Numbered from the stretch's first letter, positions 24,068-31,868 are shown. The stretch is 64,000 nt of DNA from an uncultured Clostridia bacterium (GCA_947631855.1 CANRMX010000004.1:47415-111414); one strand, 5' to 3'. Made by a program: numbers and translations. The notes: generated from the letters alone by a model not told the origin.

Positions 24068-24892
24068 ATGAACACTTTGCCCGTTGGCGTGCAGGTCTAT
24101 TCCGTCCGCGGCGACGCCGAGAAGGACTTGACCGGCACCCTGAAAAAGATCAAAGAGATGGGCTACGACGGCGTGGAGCTGGCAGGATTATACGGCCACA
24201 CCGCCGCCGAAGTCAAGGCAGCCATCGAAGACGCGGGGCTGGTGGCCCTTTCCGCCCACGTGCCCTTCCAGGAGCTGGTGGCCGACATGGAGGGCGTGGT
24301 GGCCCAGTATGCCGAGATCGGCGTGCAGTATATCGCCATTCCCTACCTGATGGACGAGGACCGGCCCGGCACCCCCAAATTTGAGGGGAACGTGAAGCTC
24401 TTTGAGGAGATCGGCAAGGTCTGCAAGGCCCATGGCATCCAGACCCTGTACCACAACCACGATTTCGAGTTCACCAAAATGCCCGACGGCCGCTACGCGC
24501 TGGATTACATCTATGATTCCATCCCCGCCGACCTGCTCCAGACCGAGCTGGATACCTGCTGGGTGAAGGTGGCCGGGGAGGATCCCGCCGCCTATGTCCG
24601 CAAGTACACCGGCCGCTCTCCGGTGGTGCATCTGAAGGATTTCCACAAGGAGGGCCGCCCCGCCAATATGTATGAGCTGATCGGCACCACCGTGGAGAAG
24701 AAGGAAGCCTCCGCCGGTTCCTTTGAGTTCCGCCCCGTGGGCCACGGCGATCAGGATATGCCCGCCATTTTGCAGGCTTCTCTGGATGCCGGCGCCAAGT
24801 GGGTCGTGGTGGAGCAGGATCAGTCCAACGGCCGCACTCCCATGGAGGCCATCGCCCTGAGCCGGGAATATCTCAAATCCCTGGGCTGGTAG
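24068..24892 (+). CDS. Sugar phosphate isomerase/epimerase family protein
   Basis: A 274-residue TIM-barrel protein of the xylose-isomerase-like (AP endonuclease 2) superfamily. Visible are VGVQVYSVRGDAEKD at the start, the metal-site LYHNHDFEF (about 137), TELDTCWVKVAGEDP, VVHLKDFH (about 192) and VVVEQDQSN (about 252), which supply the usual Glu/Asp/His metal ligands. Such proteins isomerise or epimerise inositols and sugars in the cytoplasm. ATG 24068 follows AGGAGG by 7 bases and is preferred to the TTG at 24062. Monocistronic; the substrate cannot be told. Confidence 0.88.
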   Translation: MNTLPVGVQVYSVRGDAEKDLTGTLKKIKEMGYDGVELAGLYGHTAAEVKAAIEDAGLVALSAHVPFQELVADMEGVVAQYAEIGVQYIAIPYLMDEDRPGTPKFEGNVKLFEEIGKVCKAHGIQTLYHNHDFEFTKMPDGRYALDYIYDSIPADLLQTELDTCWVKVAGEDPAAYVRKYTGRSPVVHLKDFHKEGRPANMYELIGTTVEKKEASAGSFEFRPVGHGDQDMPAILQASLDAGAKWVVVEQDQSNGRTPMEAIALSREYLKSLGW

Positions 24893-25320
24893 TCCGTGGC
24901 CGGACGGGCCAAGACGCGCTTCGCGCACGTTTGCGTGCGCTGGTGCGATTGGGAAACGGCTTTGCAGGTCGCGGAATTGACTTAGTTTTTATTGCCCTCC
25001 GCCTACGGCGGAGGGCAATTATTATCAGCTGAGCGCGGGCGGCAAACTTGCCGTCTTTGCTCACTTTCACGCGCGTCTTGGGTGCGGGCCCTGCCCGGCG
25101 CGGAACTTTTTGCGTGCGGGACGCAAGTGTGTATTGCTTATACGCAGTTGCCCCGAGCTACATAACAGTGCCTCCCCGCCTACGGCGGGGAGGCCATAAT
25201 TATAGGGCATGGAGGCACTACTATATTTATTGGGCGCGACCAATAAATCGGTCGAGCCACGTAAAGCTTTTTGTCAAACTTTTTCTCGAAAAAGTTTGCA
25301 GCCTCAGGTTGCAAAGAAGT
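24893..25320. repeat. Gene-free repeat region between isomerase and aldo/keto reductase
   Basis: Contains GCGCACGTTTGCGTGCGC hairpin (about 24919-24936), GAAACGGCTTTGCAGGTCGCGGAATT (about 24952-24977), GCCCTCCGCCTACGGCGGAGGGC-type hairpin (about 24995-25017), CCTCCCCGCC/GGCGGGGAGG hairpin (about 25171-25193), and the CAAACTTTTTC hairpin at 25275-25298, a reverse-complement copy of 5087-5110. The convergent ends here make terminator roles likely. No gene seen. Confidence 0.65.
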
Positions 25321-26349
25321 CTACACCGTGACTTTACCGGCGAGGATGTTCTTATAATCCTCCAGATTCTGCTGGAGCAGGGTGGGGGTGTCCAGACCAT
25401 AGGGGCACTTGGACTTGCACTGGTTGCAGTGCAGGCAGTTTTCGATGTTCAGCATCATGGCCTGGGATTCCGGGGTGAGCCATCCGGCGGAGGGGCTGCG
25501 GCGGATCAGCTGGGACATGCGGGCGCACTGGTTGATGATGATCCCTGCCGGGCAGGGCATGCAATAGCCGCAGGCGCGGCAGAAATTGCCGATCAGCTCC
25601 CGGCGGTCCTTCTCGATCACCGCTTTGATCGCGGGGTCGTCCATGGAAGGGGGATTGTCCATATAGCTTAAAAACTCGTCCAGCTCGTGCTCCCGCTGAA
25701 CGCCCCAGATGGGCAGGGTGTTGTCGAACTGTGCCTGCCAGGCGTAGGCCGCGGCGGAGTTGGTGATCAGCCCGCCGGAAAGGCCCTTCATGCAGATGAA
25801 GCCCACGTTTTGCTCCCTGCACAGATTTACCAGCGCGATGTCCTTCTCGGTGGCGAGATAGCAGAAGGGGAATTGCAGGGTGTCGTACAGCCCGGAGCGC
25901 GCAGCCTCCTCGGCCACGTTCAGGCGGTGGTTGGTCAGCCCGATAAAGCGGATCTTCCCCTGCTCCCGGGCCTCCAGCATGGCCTCGTACAGGCCGGTGC
26001 CGTCGCCGGGCTTGGGGCAGAAGGCCGGGTTGTGGAATTGATAGATGTCGATGTGATCGGTCTTGAGCTTCTCCAGGCTGGTGTGCAGATGCTCCCAGAA
26101 GGTCTTCACATCGGTGGCGCCGGTCTTGGTGGCGATGACGATCTTATCCCGGACGTCGCTGAGGGCCAGCCCGATCTTTTCCTCGCTGTCGCTGTAGGCC
26201 CGGGCGGAATCAAAAAAGGTGATGCCCGCGTCGTAGGCTTTGCGCAGCAGCCGGATCGCGGTCTGGGTATCCACCCGCTGGATGGGCAGCGCGCCGAAGG
26301 CGTTTTTGCCGGTGACGATGCCGGTCCTTCCCAGGGTAACTGTGTTCAT
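25321..26349 (-). CDS. Aldo/keto reductase with C-terminal ferredoxin-like domain
   Basis: A 342-residue protein. The first 270 residues form an aldo/keto reductase barrel: FFDSARAYSDSEEKIGLAL (about 44-62) contains the Asp-Tyr active-site pair, ATKTGA the lysine, and IYQFHNP the histidine region. The C-terminus carries two Cys clusters, CRACGYCMPCP and CLHCNQCKSKCP, typical of two 4Fe-4S sites. This fusion is common in anaerobes and links NAD(P)H-dependent reduction to ferredoxin-like electron transfer. ATG 26349 follows AAAGGA by 8 bases. Substrate unknown. Promoter is divergent from the following lipoprotein gene. Confidence 0.92.
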   Translation of the reverse strand: MNTVTLGRTGIVTGKNAFGALPIQRVDTQTAIRLLRKAYDAGITFFDSARAYSDSEEKIGLALSDVRDKIVIATKTGATDVKTFWEHLHTSLEKLKTDHIDIYQFHNPAFCPKPGDGTGLYEAMLEAREQGKIRFIGLTNHRLNVAEEAARSGLYDTLQFPFCYLATEKDIALVNLCREQNVGFICMKGLSGGLITNSAAAYAWQAQFDNTLPIWGVQREHELDEFLSYMDNPPSMDDPAIKAVIEKDRRELIGNFCRACGYCMPCPAGIIINQCARMSQLIRRSPSAGWLTPESQAMMLNIENCLHCNQCKSKCPYGLDTPTLLQQNLEDYKNILAGKVTV

Positions 26350-26379
26350 GTGCAAAATCCTTTCCGTCGTTTTTCTTCT

Positions 26380-26408
26380 ATATATCACAGAGGCCGCCCC
26401 GTTGTCAA
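26380..26408 (-). promoter_or_regulatory. Aldo/keto reductase promoter
   Basis: Minus-strand TTGACA (26403-26408), 17 bases, ATATAT (26380-26385), 31 bases before the start codon. Its -35 box is only 10 bases from the -35 of the divergent promoter. Confidence 0.75.
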
Positions 26409-26417
26409 GAGGATTTC

Positions 26418-26446
26418 TTGACTTTTCCCTGCAAGCGGTGTATACT
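26418..26446 (+). promoter_or_regulatory. Promoter of lipoprotein gene
   Basis: TTGACT (26418-26423), 17 bases, TATACT (26441-26446), 56 bases before the start codon. Confidence 0.8.
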
Positions 26447-26501
26447 GTACATCGTTTCCGACTTTTACGTTTGAGGGGTCGGAGAAAAATAGAGGAAGGA
26501 A

Positions 26502-27032
26502 ATGATCAAAATGCAGAAAACCACGATCAAATTGCTGGCACTGGCCCTGTGCCTTACGCTGGTGCTGAGCCTGGCGGCCTGCGGCGGCAGCGGCAACAGC
26601 TCCACCGCCGGCAGCGGCAGCAGCACGGTTTCCACGCCGGAAGAGCCCAGCAGTGCGGCCGATACCTCGGATGACGAGCAGAGCAGCAGCGGGCTCATGT
26701 CCACCGTGGAGGAGTTCCTGCAGACCGATGAATTCGCCACCATGTACGACGAGATGAAGGAGAGCGTGAAGGATTCCGGGATGTCCATTGAAGTTACCGG
26801 CGAGGGCAGTATGATGATCTACCGCTTCACCTATGACAACTTTGACGAGCTGGGTGTGGAGCCGGAAGTGCTGGGCGCCGCCCTGGAGGAGGCCGCGGAT
26901 GAGCTGGAGGAGAGCATGTGCTCGGTGGCCAGCGCGCTGGCGACCCTGGGGATCCCCGATCCCGTTGTGCGGGTGATCTATGACACGCCGGACGGCACGG
27001 AGCTGCTGAGCCGGGATTTCACCGCCAACTGA
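26502..27032 (+). CDS. Small lipoprotein, possibly DUF4854-like
   Basis: A 176-residue exported lipoprotein: basic start, hydrophobic helix and lipobox SLAAC (about residues 23-27), then a Ser/Gly/Thr spacer. The folded part (about 62-176) is acidic, with helices (STVEEFLQTDEFATMYDEM, LEEAADELEESMCSVASAL) and a final VVRVIYDTPDGTELLSRDF strand pattern. It resembles Firmicute lipoproteins annotated DUF4854, but this is a loose match. ATG 26502 has GAGG 6 bases upstream; ATG 26511 is a close alternative with AAGGA. Own promoter and terminator: a single-gene unit. Confidence 0.7.
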   Translation: MIKMQKTTIKLLALALCLTLVLSLAACGGSGNSSTAGSGSSTVSTPEEPSSAADTSDDEQSSSGLMSTVEEFLQTDEFATMYDEMKESVKDSGMSIEVTGEGSMMIYRFTYDNFDELGVEPEVLGAALEEAADELEESMCSVASALATLGIPDPVVRVIYDTPDGTELLSRDFTAN

Positions 27033-27046
27033 CGCACTGAATCTAT

Positions 27047-27074
27047 GAAAAGGAGCCTGCGCGGGCTCCTTTTT
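27047..27074 (+). terminator. Terminator after the lipoprotein gene
   Basis: AAAAGGAGCC (27047-27056) pairs with GGCTCCTTTT (27064-27073), followed by TC; T-run included in the stem. Confidence 0.85.
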
Positions 27075-27164
27075 CACTGGAGACACATGGTCAGGCCGGA
27101 TTATCCCGATCGCGGTCAAGTGCGTTTGGGCGCAAAAAAGGGACCGTGTTCCCTGCCCATGCGC

Positions 27165-27193
27165 TTGACAATTTCTCGGTATTCTGCTATAAT
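27165..27193 (+). promoter_or_regulatory. Perfect consensus promoter of the antisense RNA
   Basis: TTGACA (27165-27170), 17 bases, TATAAT (27188-27193): both boxes match consensus exactly. No protein gene follows on this strand for over 1 kb, so it must drive a short RNA. Confidence 0.9.
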
Positions 27194-27199
27194 AAAGGC

Positions 27200-27296
27200 A
27201 CAAAGGGAAACTTGCCGGTAAGCGGCATGGCCCTCAGATTTAAGTTACAAGAAGTAACCGTCGTCTGTGGCTAGAGCGGTTACTTCTTGTTTATTA
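27200..27296 (+). ncRNA. Putative type I antitoxin RNA
   Basis: From the consensus promoter the transcript would run about 97 bases to a terminator with a 13-bp stem (27247-27259 with 27278-27290) followed by TTATT. Its 3' end is complementary to the last five codons of the holin-like toxin on the other strand, the convergent layout of txpA/RatA-type type I systems. RNA ends are inferred. Confidence 0.65.
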
Positions 27297-27366
27297 ATGC
27301 GACAACCAGAGAAACGATGATGCTGAGCACCATCAGACTGAGATGTAGCGCTTCATAAACAGTTAT
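27280..27366 (-). CDS. Holin-like type I toxin peptide (28 residues; start codon is AUA)
   Basis: On the minus strand, after AAAGGAGGG and an 8-base gap, the frame ATA-ACT-GTT-TAT-GAA-GCG runs 28 codons to TAA at 27280. The peptide TVYEALHLSLMVLSIIVSLV continues to INKK. It closely matches the putative holin-like toxin family of Firmicutes (MTVYEAL..., one hydrophobic helix, Lys-rich tail), which damage membranes and are checked by antisense RNA. The expected AUG is AUA here, and there is no in-frame AUG until residue 12. It may be a weakly started gene or a fresh pseudogene. Promoter, leader and ribosome site are all intact. Confidence 0.65.
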   Translation of the reverse strand: MTVYEALHLSLMVLSIIVSLVVALINKK

Positions 27367-27518
27367 GCTGCATCCCTCCTTTGCCCAAAGATTCCCATCC
27401 TTACGGTGGGTTTCTATGTCATCGGGAGAGTTTAGCACCCCTCTCCCGTTTCCGGGTGGAGGGCCAACCGCCTACCGTTACTGGCAAGTATTCCCGCGCC
27501 GTATTTGGCGCAAGATAA
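27367..27518 (-). promoter_or_regulatory. Long structured leader of the toxin mRNA
   Basis: About 145 bases separate the promoter from the toxin frame. The minus-strand leader contains GCGCCAAATACGGCGC, CCTCCACCCGGAAACGGGAGAGG and CCCACCGTAAGGATGGG hairpins just before the ribosome site. Long folded leaders that mask translation until processed are usual for type I toxins. Confidence 0.55.
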
Positions 27519-27547
27519 AGTATAGCAGAGAAAAATCAAAAATGCAA
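27519..27547 (-). promoter_or_regulatory. Toxin promoter
   Basis: Minus-strand TTGCAT (27542-27547), 17 bases, TATACT (27519-27524), upstream of the toxin leader. Confidence 0.75.
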
Positions 27548-27559
27548 GAAAAAGCGGGA

Positions 27560-27830
27560 ATTCCGCGGCGGCCTGAGGCCGCGTTCACTTGGCCCGACCC
27601 AACAACAGAAAGCAGGCCCTCCCCCGCTGCGCGGGGGAGGGCCTGCTGATATTTTGGCTCCTGACAAGCAAGTGCAAGCGCGGCACACCCTCGGCTCGTA
27701 GGCAACAAGTTCCGCGACCGGTAAAGTTGTTTCCTAATCGCACCAGCGCACGCAAACGTGCGCGAAACGCGAGTTGGCCTTCGCAACGCTATTTGAGCGA
27801 AGCGAAAATTGCGTTTGGCCACGCGCCCAC
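27560..27830. repeat. Intergenic repeat elements
   Basis: Holds a CCCTCCCCCGC/GCGGGGGAGGG hairpin (about 27617-27640), an inverted copy of the GAAAC-GGTCGCGGAA element with the GCGCACGTTTGCGTGC hairpin (about 27705-27772, reverse orientation) and a GCAACGCTATTTGAGCG...GCGTTT hairpin at 27783-27816. No gene seen. Confidence 0.6.
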
Positions 27831-28277
27831 CGCAGGCGGGGGGATAATAAAAAAGAAAAAGCCAAGCCGGGAGGCGGGAATAATAAAATACAAAATGCAG
27901 TTACAGCGCTGTTACCGAATCGTAGCCAAATGGTAACCTGCCTTTTGGCAGAAGGGGCCGTACGCTCTTCCTAACGCATTCTCCCCCCGCCGCAGGCGGG
28001 GGGAGAATAAAAAAGGAACAAGCTGCGCCGGGAGGCGGGAATAATAAAATGAAAAATGCTGTTACAGCGCTGTTACCGAATCGTAGCCAAATGGTAACCG
28101 GCCTTTTGGCAGAAGGGGCCGTACGCTCTTCCTAACGCATTCTCCCCCCGCCGCAGGCGGGGGGAGAATAAAAAAGAAAAAGCCAAGCCGAGAGGCAGAA
28201 AATAATAAAATGAAAAATGCTGTTACAGCGCTGTTACCGAATCGTAGCCAAATGGTAACTTGCCTTTTGCGGGGCGG
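27831..28277 (+). repeat. 161-bp tandem repeats upstream of a membrane-protein gene
   Basis: CGCAGGCGGG recurs at 27831, 27991 and 28152, and TTACAGCGCTGTTACCGAAT at 27901, 28062 and 28223, so three units of 160-161 bases. Each holds a GC hairpin, an A-rich stretch, the hairpin GTTACC...GGTAAC and GGCCTTTTGGCAGAAGGGGCC-like pairing. The third unit is cut short 36 bases before the gene at 28313. Confidence 0.9.
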
Positions 28278-28312
28278 GGACGTATACTTTTCCCGAAAGG
28301 GAGGCGGTCCCT

Positions 28313-29224
28313 ATGAAGAAAAAATGGCTGCGCATGGCGCTCTGCGTCCTGCTGCTGACGCTGCTTTGCCCCTTGCCCGCTCGCGCGGATATCGGCCCCA
28401 AGCCCTCGGTGCGGGTGCAGTTCACGGGGCTGGGGGAGGAGATCTGCTACGGCACGCTGCTGTCGGCGACGGAATCCAACGGCCCGGACAGCGTATGGGA
28501 CGGCAGGGAGACAGTCGACTGGCGGCGGGAGATGCCCGGCTGGGAGGCGTTCGTGGCCTATGAGGACCCGGACGGCTACTACTATTTGCAGGAAAGCTGG
28601 GAGATCCAGGATACAAAAGAATTGGCCTGGACCTATTACCCGCCCACGCCCTTCAAGCTCCTGCTCTACTTCCCGGAACAGGATGTGTTCGTGTCCAGCG
28701 GGATCCTGGAGCGCTACGCCTTTGACAGCTATTTCACCGTGGACATGGCGGGGTTGGACATCGCGGCGGTGTGGGAGACTTCGCCGCTGCAGCCGGCGCA
28801 GGAGAACCTGTTGCAGCCGGTGCGCGCTTACGACTACACCTGGGAATTGATCTCCCTGGCCGTTCGGATCGTTCTCACCATCCTGCTGGAGCTGGGGATC
28901 GCCCTGCTGTTCAAGTACCGGAACCGGCGGCAGTTTTTGCTCATCGCCGGGGTGAACATCGTCACCCAGGTGGCGCTGAATATCGCGCTCAATGTCATCA
29001 ATTTCAATGCAGGACAGTACGCTTTCACCGCCGCATACGTGCTGCTGGAGCTGCTGGTGTTTGTTCTGGAATCGCTGATCTACAGCTTTTTCCTGCCCGG
29101 GCTGGCGCCCAAGGGGGAGGATCAGCGGGGCTGCGGCCGCCCGGTGCTCTACGCCCTCACGGCCAACGTGTTCTCCTTTGCCGCGGGCATGGGCATCGCC
29201 ATGCTGATTCCAGGCATATTCTAA
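28313..29224 (+). CDS. Exported/membrane protein of unknown function, 303 residues
   Basis: A signal peptide (MKKKWLRMALCVLLLTLLCPLPARA) is followed by an extracellular beta-rich part starting DIGPKPSVRVQF (about 26-170) and about four membrane helices from residue 180 (SLAVRIVLTILLELGIALLF, LIAGVNIVTQVALNIAL, AAYVLLELLVFVLESLIYSF, a last one near the end). The DIGPKPS start of the mature domain is shared with uncharacterised Firmicute membrane proteins I recall, but no function is known. GGGAGG precedes the ATG. Monocistronic, with the 161-bp repeat array ahead and a terminator behind. Confidence 0.75.
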   Translation: MKKKWLRMALCVLLLTLLCPLPARADIGPKPSVRVQFTGLGEEICYGTLLSATESNGPDSVWDGRETVDWRREMPGWEAFVAYEDPDGYYYLQESWEIQDTKELAWTYYPPTPFKLLLYFPEQDVFVSSGILERYAFDSYFTVDMAGLDIAAVWETSPLQPAQENLLQPVRAYDYTWELISLAVRIVLTILLELGIALLFKYRNRRQFLLIAGVNIVTQVALNIALNVINFNAGQYAFTAAYVLLELLVFVLESLIYSFFLPGLAPKGEDQRGCGRPVLYALTANVFSFAAGMGIAMLIPGIF

Positions 29225-29238
29225 ATCATACCGCGCAA

Positions 29239-29264
29239 AAAAGCCGCCTTTGTAGGCGGCTTTT
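29239..29264. terminator. Bidirectional terminator
   Basis: AAAAGCCGCC (29239-29248) pairs with GGCGGCTTTT (29255-29264), A-rich on one side and T-rich on the other, between two convergent genes; it can serve both. Confidence 0.85.
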
Positions 29265-29278
29265 GCTGTGTGTGGGGA

Positions 29279-29650
29279 TTATCGCTCCGCCACGGCTTCA
29301 ATCTCCACCAGCGCGCCCTTGGGCAGCGCGCCCACCTCGAAGCAGCTGCGGGCGGGCTTATTGGCGAAGTGCTTCTCATACACCGCGTTGAAGGCGGCGA
29401 AATCGCTCATGTGCTGCAAAAAACAGGTGGTCTTGAGCACCTTGTCCAGCCCGCTGCCGGCGGCTTCCAGCACGGCCGCCAGATTTTGGATGGCCTGCTC
29501 CGCCTGGGCCTCGATGCCGCCTTCGGCCAGTTCGCCGGTGGCGGGCACCAGCGGGATCTGCCCGGAGGTGAAGACAAGGGACTCGGTGGCCATGGCCTGG
29601 GAATAGGGCCCGATGGCGGCGGGGGCGTTCTCGGTCGCGATCTTTTTCAT
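29279..29650 (-). CDS. ridA: RidA family reactive-intermediate deaminase
   Basis: A 123-residue YjgF/YER057c/UK114 protein. It hydrolyses reactive 2-aminoacrylate and related enamines/imines made by PLP enzymes. AIGPYSQAM (about 12-20), SGQIPLVPATGE and the key arginine in PARSCFEVGALPKGALVEIEA (R101) are present, so it should be active. GAAAGG lies 9 bases upstream of the ATG. Own promoter upstream, bidirectional terminator downstream. It could detoxify intermediates from amino-acid lyases in this amino-acid-fermenting type of organism. Confidence 0.95.
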   Translation of the reverse strand: MKKIATENAPAAIGPYSQAMATESLVFTSGQIPLVPATGELAEGGIEAQAEQAIQNLAAVLEAAGSGLDKVLKTTCFLQHMSDFAAFNAVYEKHFANKPARSCFEVGALPKGALVEIEAVAER

Positions 29651-29696
29651 AACGGATCAACCTTTCTCATGCAGATTTTGGAAACTCGATGTATAC

Positions 29697-29725
29697 AGTA
29701 TACCTGTAAATCTCGCGTTTGTCAA
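29697..29725 (-). promoter_or_regulatory. ridA promoter
   Basis: Minus-strand TTGACA (29720-29725), 17 bases, TATACT (29697-29702), 47 bases before the start. Confidence 0.85.
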
Positions 29726-30104
29726 ACGGGCTGAGCCTGTTTTCACGCCGCGGGCCAAACGCAATTTTCGCTACGCTCAAATAGCGTTGCGCGTCAGGCA
29801 CATGGATGCGCAAAGGAAACGACTTTGCAGGTCGCGGAACTTTTTGCCCACGAACCGAAGGTGCGCTTCGCTTGCACGCAGTTTGTCGCTGGTTATACTA
29901 TCGGGTCTCCCCACCGCAGGTACTCCGCGCTTGAAAGCGAGAGAGCGCGGCACGCCTGCGACTGCGCTTGAGCTGCGCGAGCTATATAACATGGACCTTC
30001 CCGCCGAAGGGCAGGGAGACTCTAAATCAAATGTGGGAGGCTCTTAATCTCATTTAGGCCGAGCCAAGGGGGCTTTTCGCCCACATTTCCCCGAGCCGAA
30101 TAAT
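29726..30104. repeat. Gene-free repeat region
   Basis: Contains a reversed GCAACGCTATTTGAGCG hairpin element (29757-29790), a GAAACGACTTTGCAGGTCGCGGAACT element (about 29817-29880) and scattered GC-rich stretches. No ORF supported. Confidence 0.6.
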
Positions 30105-30139
30105 AAGGGCATCCCCCGCCTACGGCAGGGGATGCCCTT
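30105..30139 (-). terminator. Terminator after the GH2 gene
   Basis: AAGGGCATCCCC-GCC (30105-30120) pairs with GGC-GGGGATGCCCTT (30124-30139); minus-strand ATTATT follows. It lies 18 bases beyond the GH2 stop. Confidence 0.75.
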
Positions 30140-30156
30140 TATCAAATGCGAAGAGG

Positions 30157-31851
30157 CTACTCCTCGATCTTGGCTTTGCGGGAGAGGATAGCGTGGAACA
30201 CGGCGGGGTCCACCTTGGGCTGGCGGTCGTAGGTGTACACGCCGTTCTGCTCCTGCTCCACGTCCGTGAGCTGGGTGTAGCAGAAGCCCAACATGGCCGG
30301 GTGATTCAGCATCACGTCCGCAAGGGCCTTGAAGCGGGCGATGTATTCTTCCCGGCTCTGGGCGGCGTTGCCGTAGCTCCAGGCCGCGCCGCTGAGGGAA
30401 TACCCGATGCCGCCGTATTCGCTGACCATCAGGGGCTGGCCGCCATAGGGCTGGCGCTTGGCGAAGCGGTCGAAGAAGGGGCCGTCATAGGGATAGGTGG
30501 CGGCGAATTTCGCGGGATCCTGCTCGTAATCGTGGACGTCGAAAATGTCGGTCTCCACGTGGTAGCTGCCGCTGGTGTCGATGCAGGGCCGGGTGGGATC
30601 GGCCGTCTTGGTGGCCCGGTACACCGCCCGCAGCACGTCATCGCACTGCCTGCGCCCGTCCTGGTCCCAGGTCTCGTTGAAGGGGCACCAGCCCACGATG
30701 GCCGGGTGATTGAAATCCCGCTCCATTTCTTCCAGCCACTGGGGCAGGATGCCGTACACCGCCTCGGGCCGGGTGTGATCCAGCCCCCAGTTGGGGAATT
30801 CGCCCCAGACCAGATAGCCCATCCGGTCGGCGTGGTACAGGAACCGCTCCTCGAAGATCTTCTCGTGGAGCCGTGCGCCGTTGAAGCCCATGGCCATGGA
30901 GCGCTGGATATCGGCCAGCAGCTCGCCGTCGGTGGGGGCGGTGTAGACGCCCTGGGGATAGAAGCCCTGATCCAGCACCAGCCGCTGGAACACCGGCTTG
31001 CCGTTGATGTGGCAGCACTTGCCGTCCAGGGAGACGCTCCGCAGCCCGAAATAGCTATGTACCGTGTCCGTCCCGTAGGTGAGGGTCAGATCGTAAAGGC
31101 GGCCATTGCCCACCTCCCACAGGTGCTTTTCGGCCAGAGGCAGGGTGACGGTGACGGACCCGCCGGCGCTTTCCGCACAGGCTTCGCCCATGGGCCGGCC
31201 CTCATAGGCGGCGCGGACGGTGAGAGCCTCCGCGCCCTGCACCTGGGCCACGACGGTGAGGCTGCCGGTGGCAATATCGGGATACAGGCGGAAGCGGTCG
31301 ATGTGGACGGCGGGGAGGAATTCCAGCCAGACGGTCTGCCAGATGCCGGTGGTGCGGGTGTAATCGCAGCCGTGGGAGAAAAATTCTTCGCTCTGCTTGC
31401 CCCGTGGGATCAGGGGATCGCGGGTGTCGTCCTCGGCGTAGACGGCGATCAGATTCTCTCCGGCCACGGCCTGGTCGGTGATATCCACCCAGAAGGAGAC
31501 GTAGCCGCCGGTGTGCCGCCCGGCCTCCTGGCCGTTGACGAACACGGTGCAGGTGTGATCCACCGCACCGAAATGCAGGTGGACCCGGCCCTGCAGCTGG
31601 GCCTCCGTGAGGGCGACGGTGCGGCGGTACCACACGCCGTAGAGAAAATCCTTGTGCTCCACGCCGGAAAGAGCGCTTTCCGGGCAGAAGGGCACGGTGA
31701 TCTCCATGGAATAGGGCGCGCCGGGCTCCATCATGCGGCGGGCCACGCCGCTGCGGCCGTTGTCGATCTCAAAATCCCAGGGACCGTTGAGATTGAGCCA
31801 GCTGTCCCGCATGAATTGGGGCTTGGGGTGTTCGGGTCGGGGGATGTTCAT
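30157..31851 (-). CDS. Glycoside hydrolase family 2 protein (beta-galactosidase/beta-glucuronidase type)
   Basis: A 564-residue GH2 enzyme without signal peptide. Order of domains: sugar-binding jelly roll (about 1-180, with LYGVWYRRTV and GYVSFWVDIT), immunoglobulin-like domain (about 180-270), TIM barrel (about 270-564). The acid/base glutamate is in PFNETWDQ (about 395) and the nucleophile in VSEYGGI (about 487). It is short compared with 1000-residue LacZ. Specificity (galactoside, glucuronide, mannoside, arabinopyranoside) cannot be fixed. AAAGGA precedes the ATG, 17 bases after the stop of the GTPase-nuclease gene, so it may be read from that gene's promoter. Confidence 0.9.
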   Translation of the reverse strand: MNIPRPEHPKPQFMRDSWLNLNGPWDFEIDNGRSGVARRMMEPGAPYSMEITVPFCPESALSGVEHKDFLYGVWYRRTVALTEAQLQGRVHLHFGAVDHTCTVFVNGQEAGRHTGGYVSFWVDITDQAVAGENLIAVYAEDDTRDPLIPRGKQSEEFFSHGCDYTRTTGIWQTVWLEFLPAVHIDRFRLYPDIATGSLTVVAQVQGAEALTVRAAYEGRPMGEACAESAGGSVTVTLPLAEKHLWEVGNGRLYDLTLTYGTDTVHSYFGLRSVSLDGKCCHINGKPVFQRLVLDQGFYPQGVYTAPTDGELLADIQRSMAMGFNGARLHEKIFEERFLYHADRMGYLVWGEFPNWGLDHTRPEAVYGILPQWLEEMERDFNHPAIVGWCPFNETWDQDGRRQCDDVLRAVYRATKTADPTRPCIDTSGSYHVETDIFDVHDYEQDPAKFAATYPYDGPFFDRFAKRQPYGGQPLMVSEYGGIGYSLSGAAWSYGNAAQSREEYIARFKALADVMLNHPAMLGFCYTQLTDVEQEQNGVYTYDRQPKVDPAVFHAILSRKAKIEE

Positions 31852-31868
31852 ACGCGTTGCCAGTCCTT

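Noticed and set aside
27365..27649. Plus-strand ORF of 94 codons
   Set aside because: Antisense to the toxin leader and through repeat elements; no ribosome site or family resemblance.
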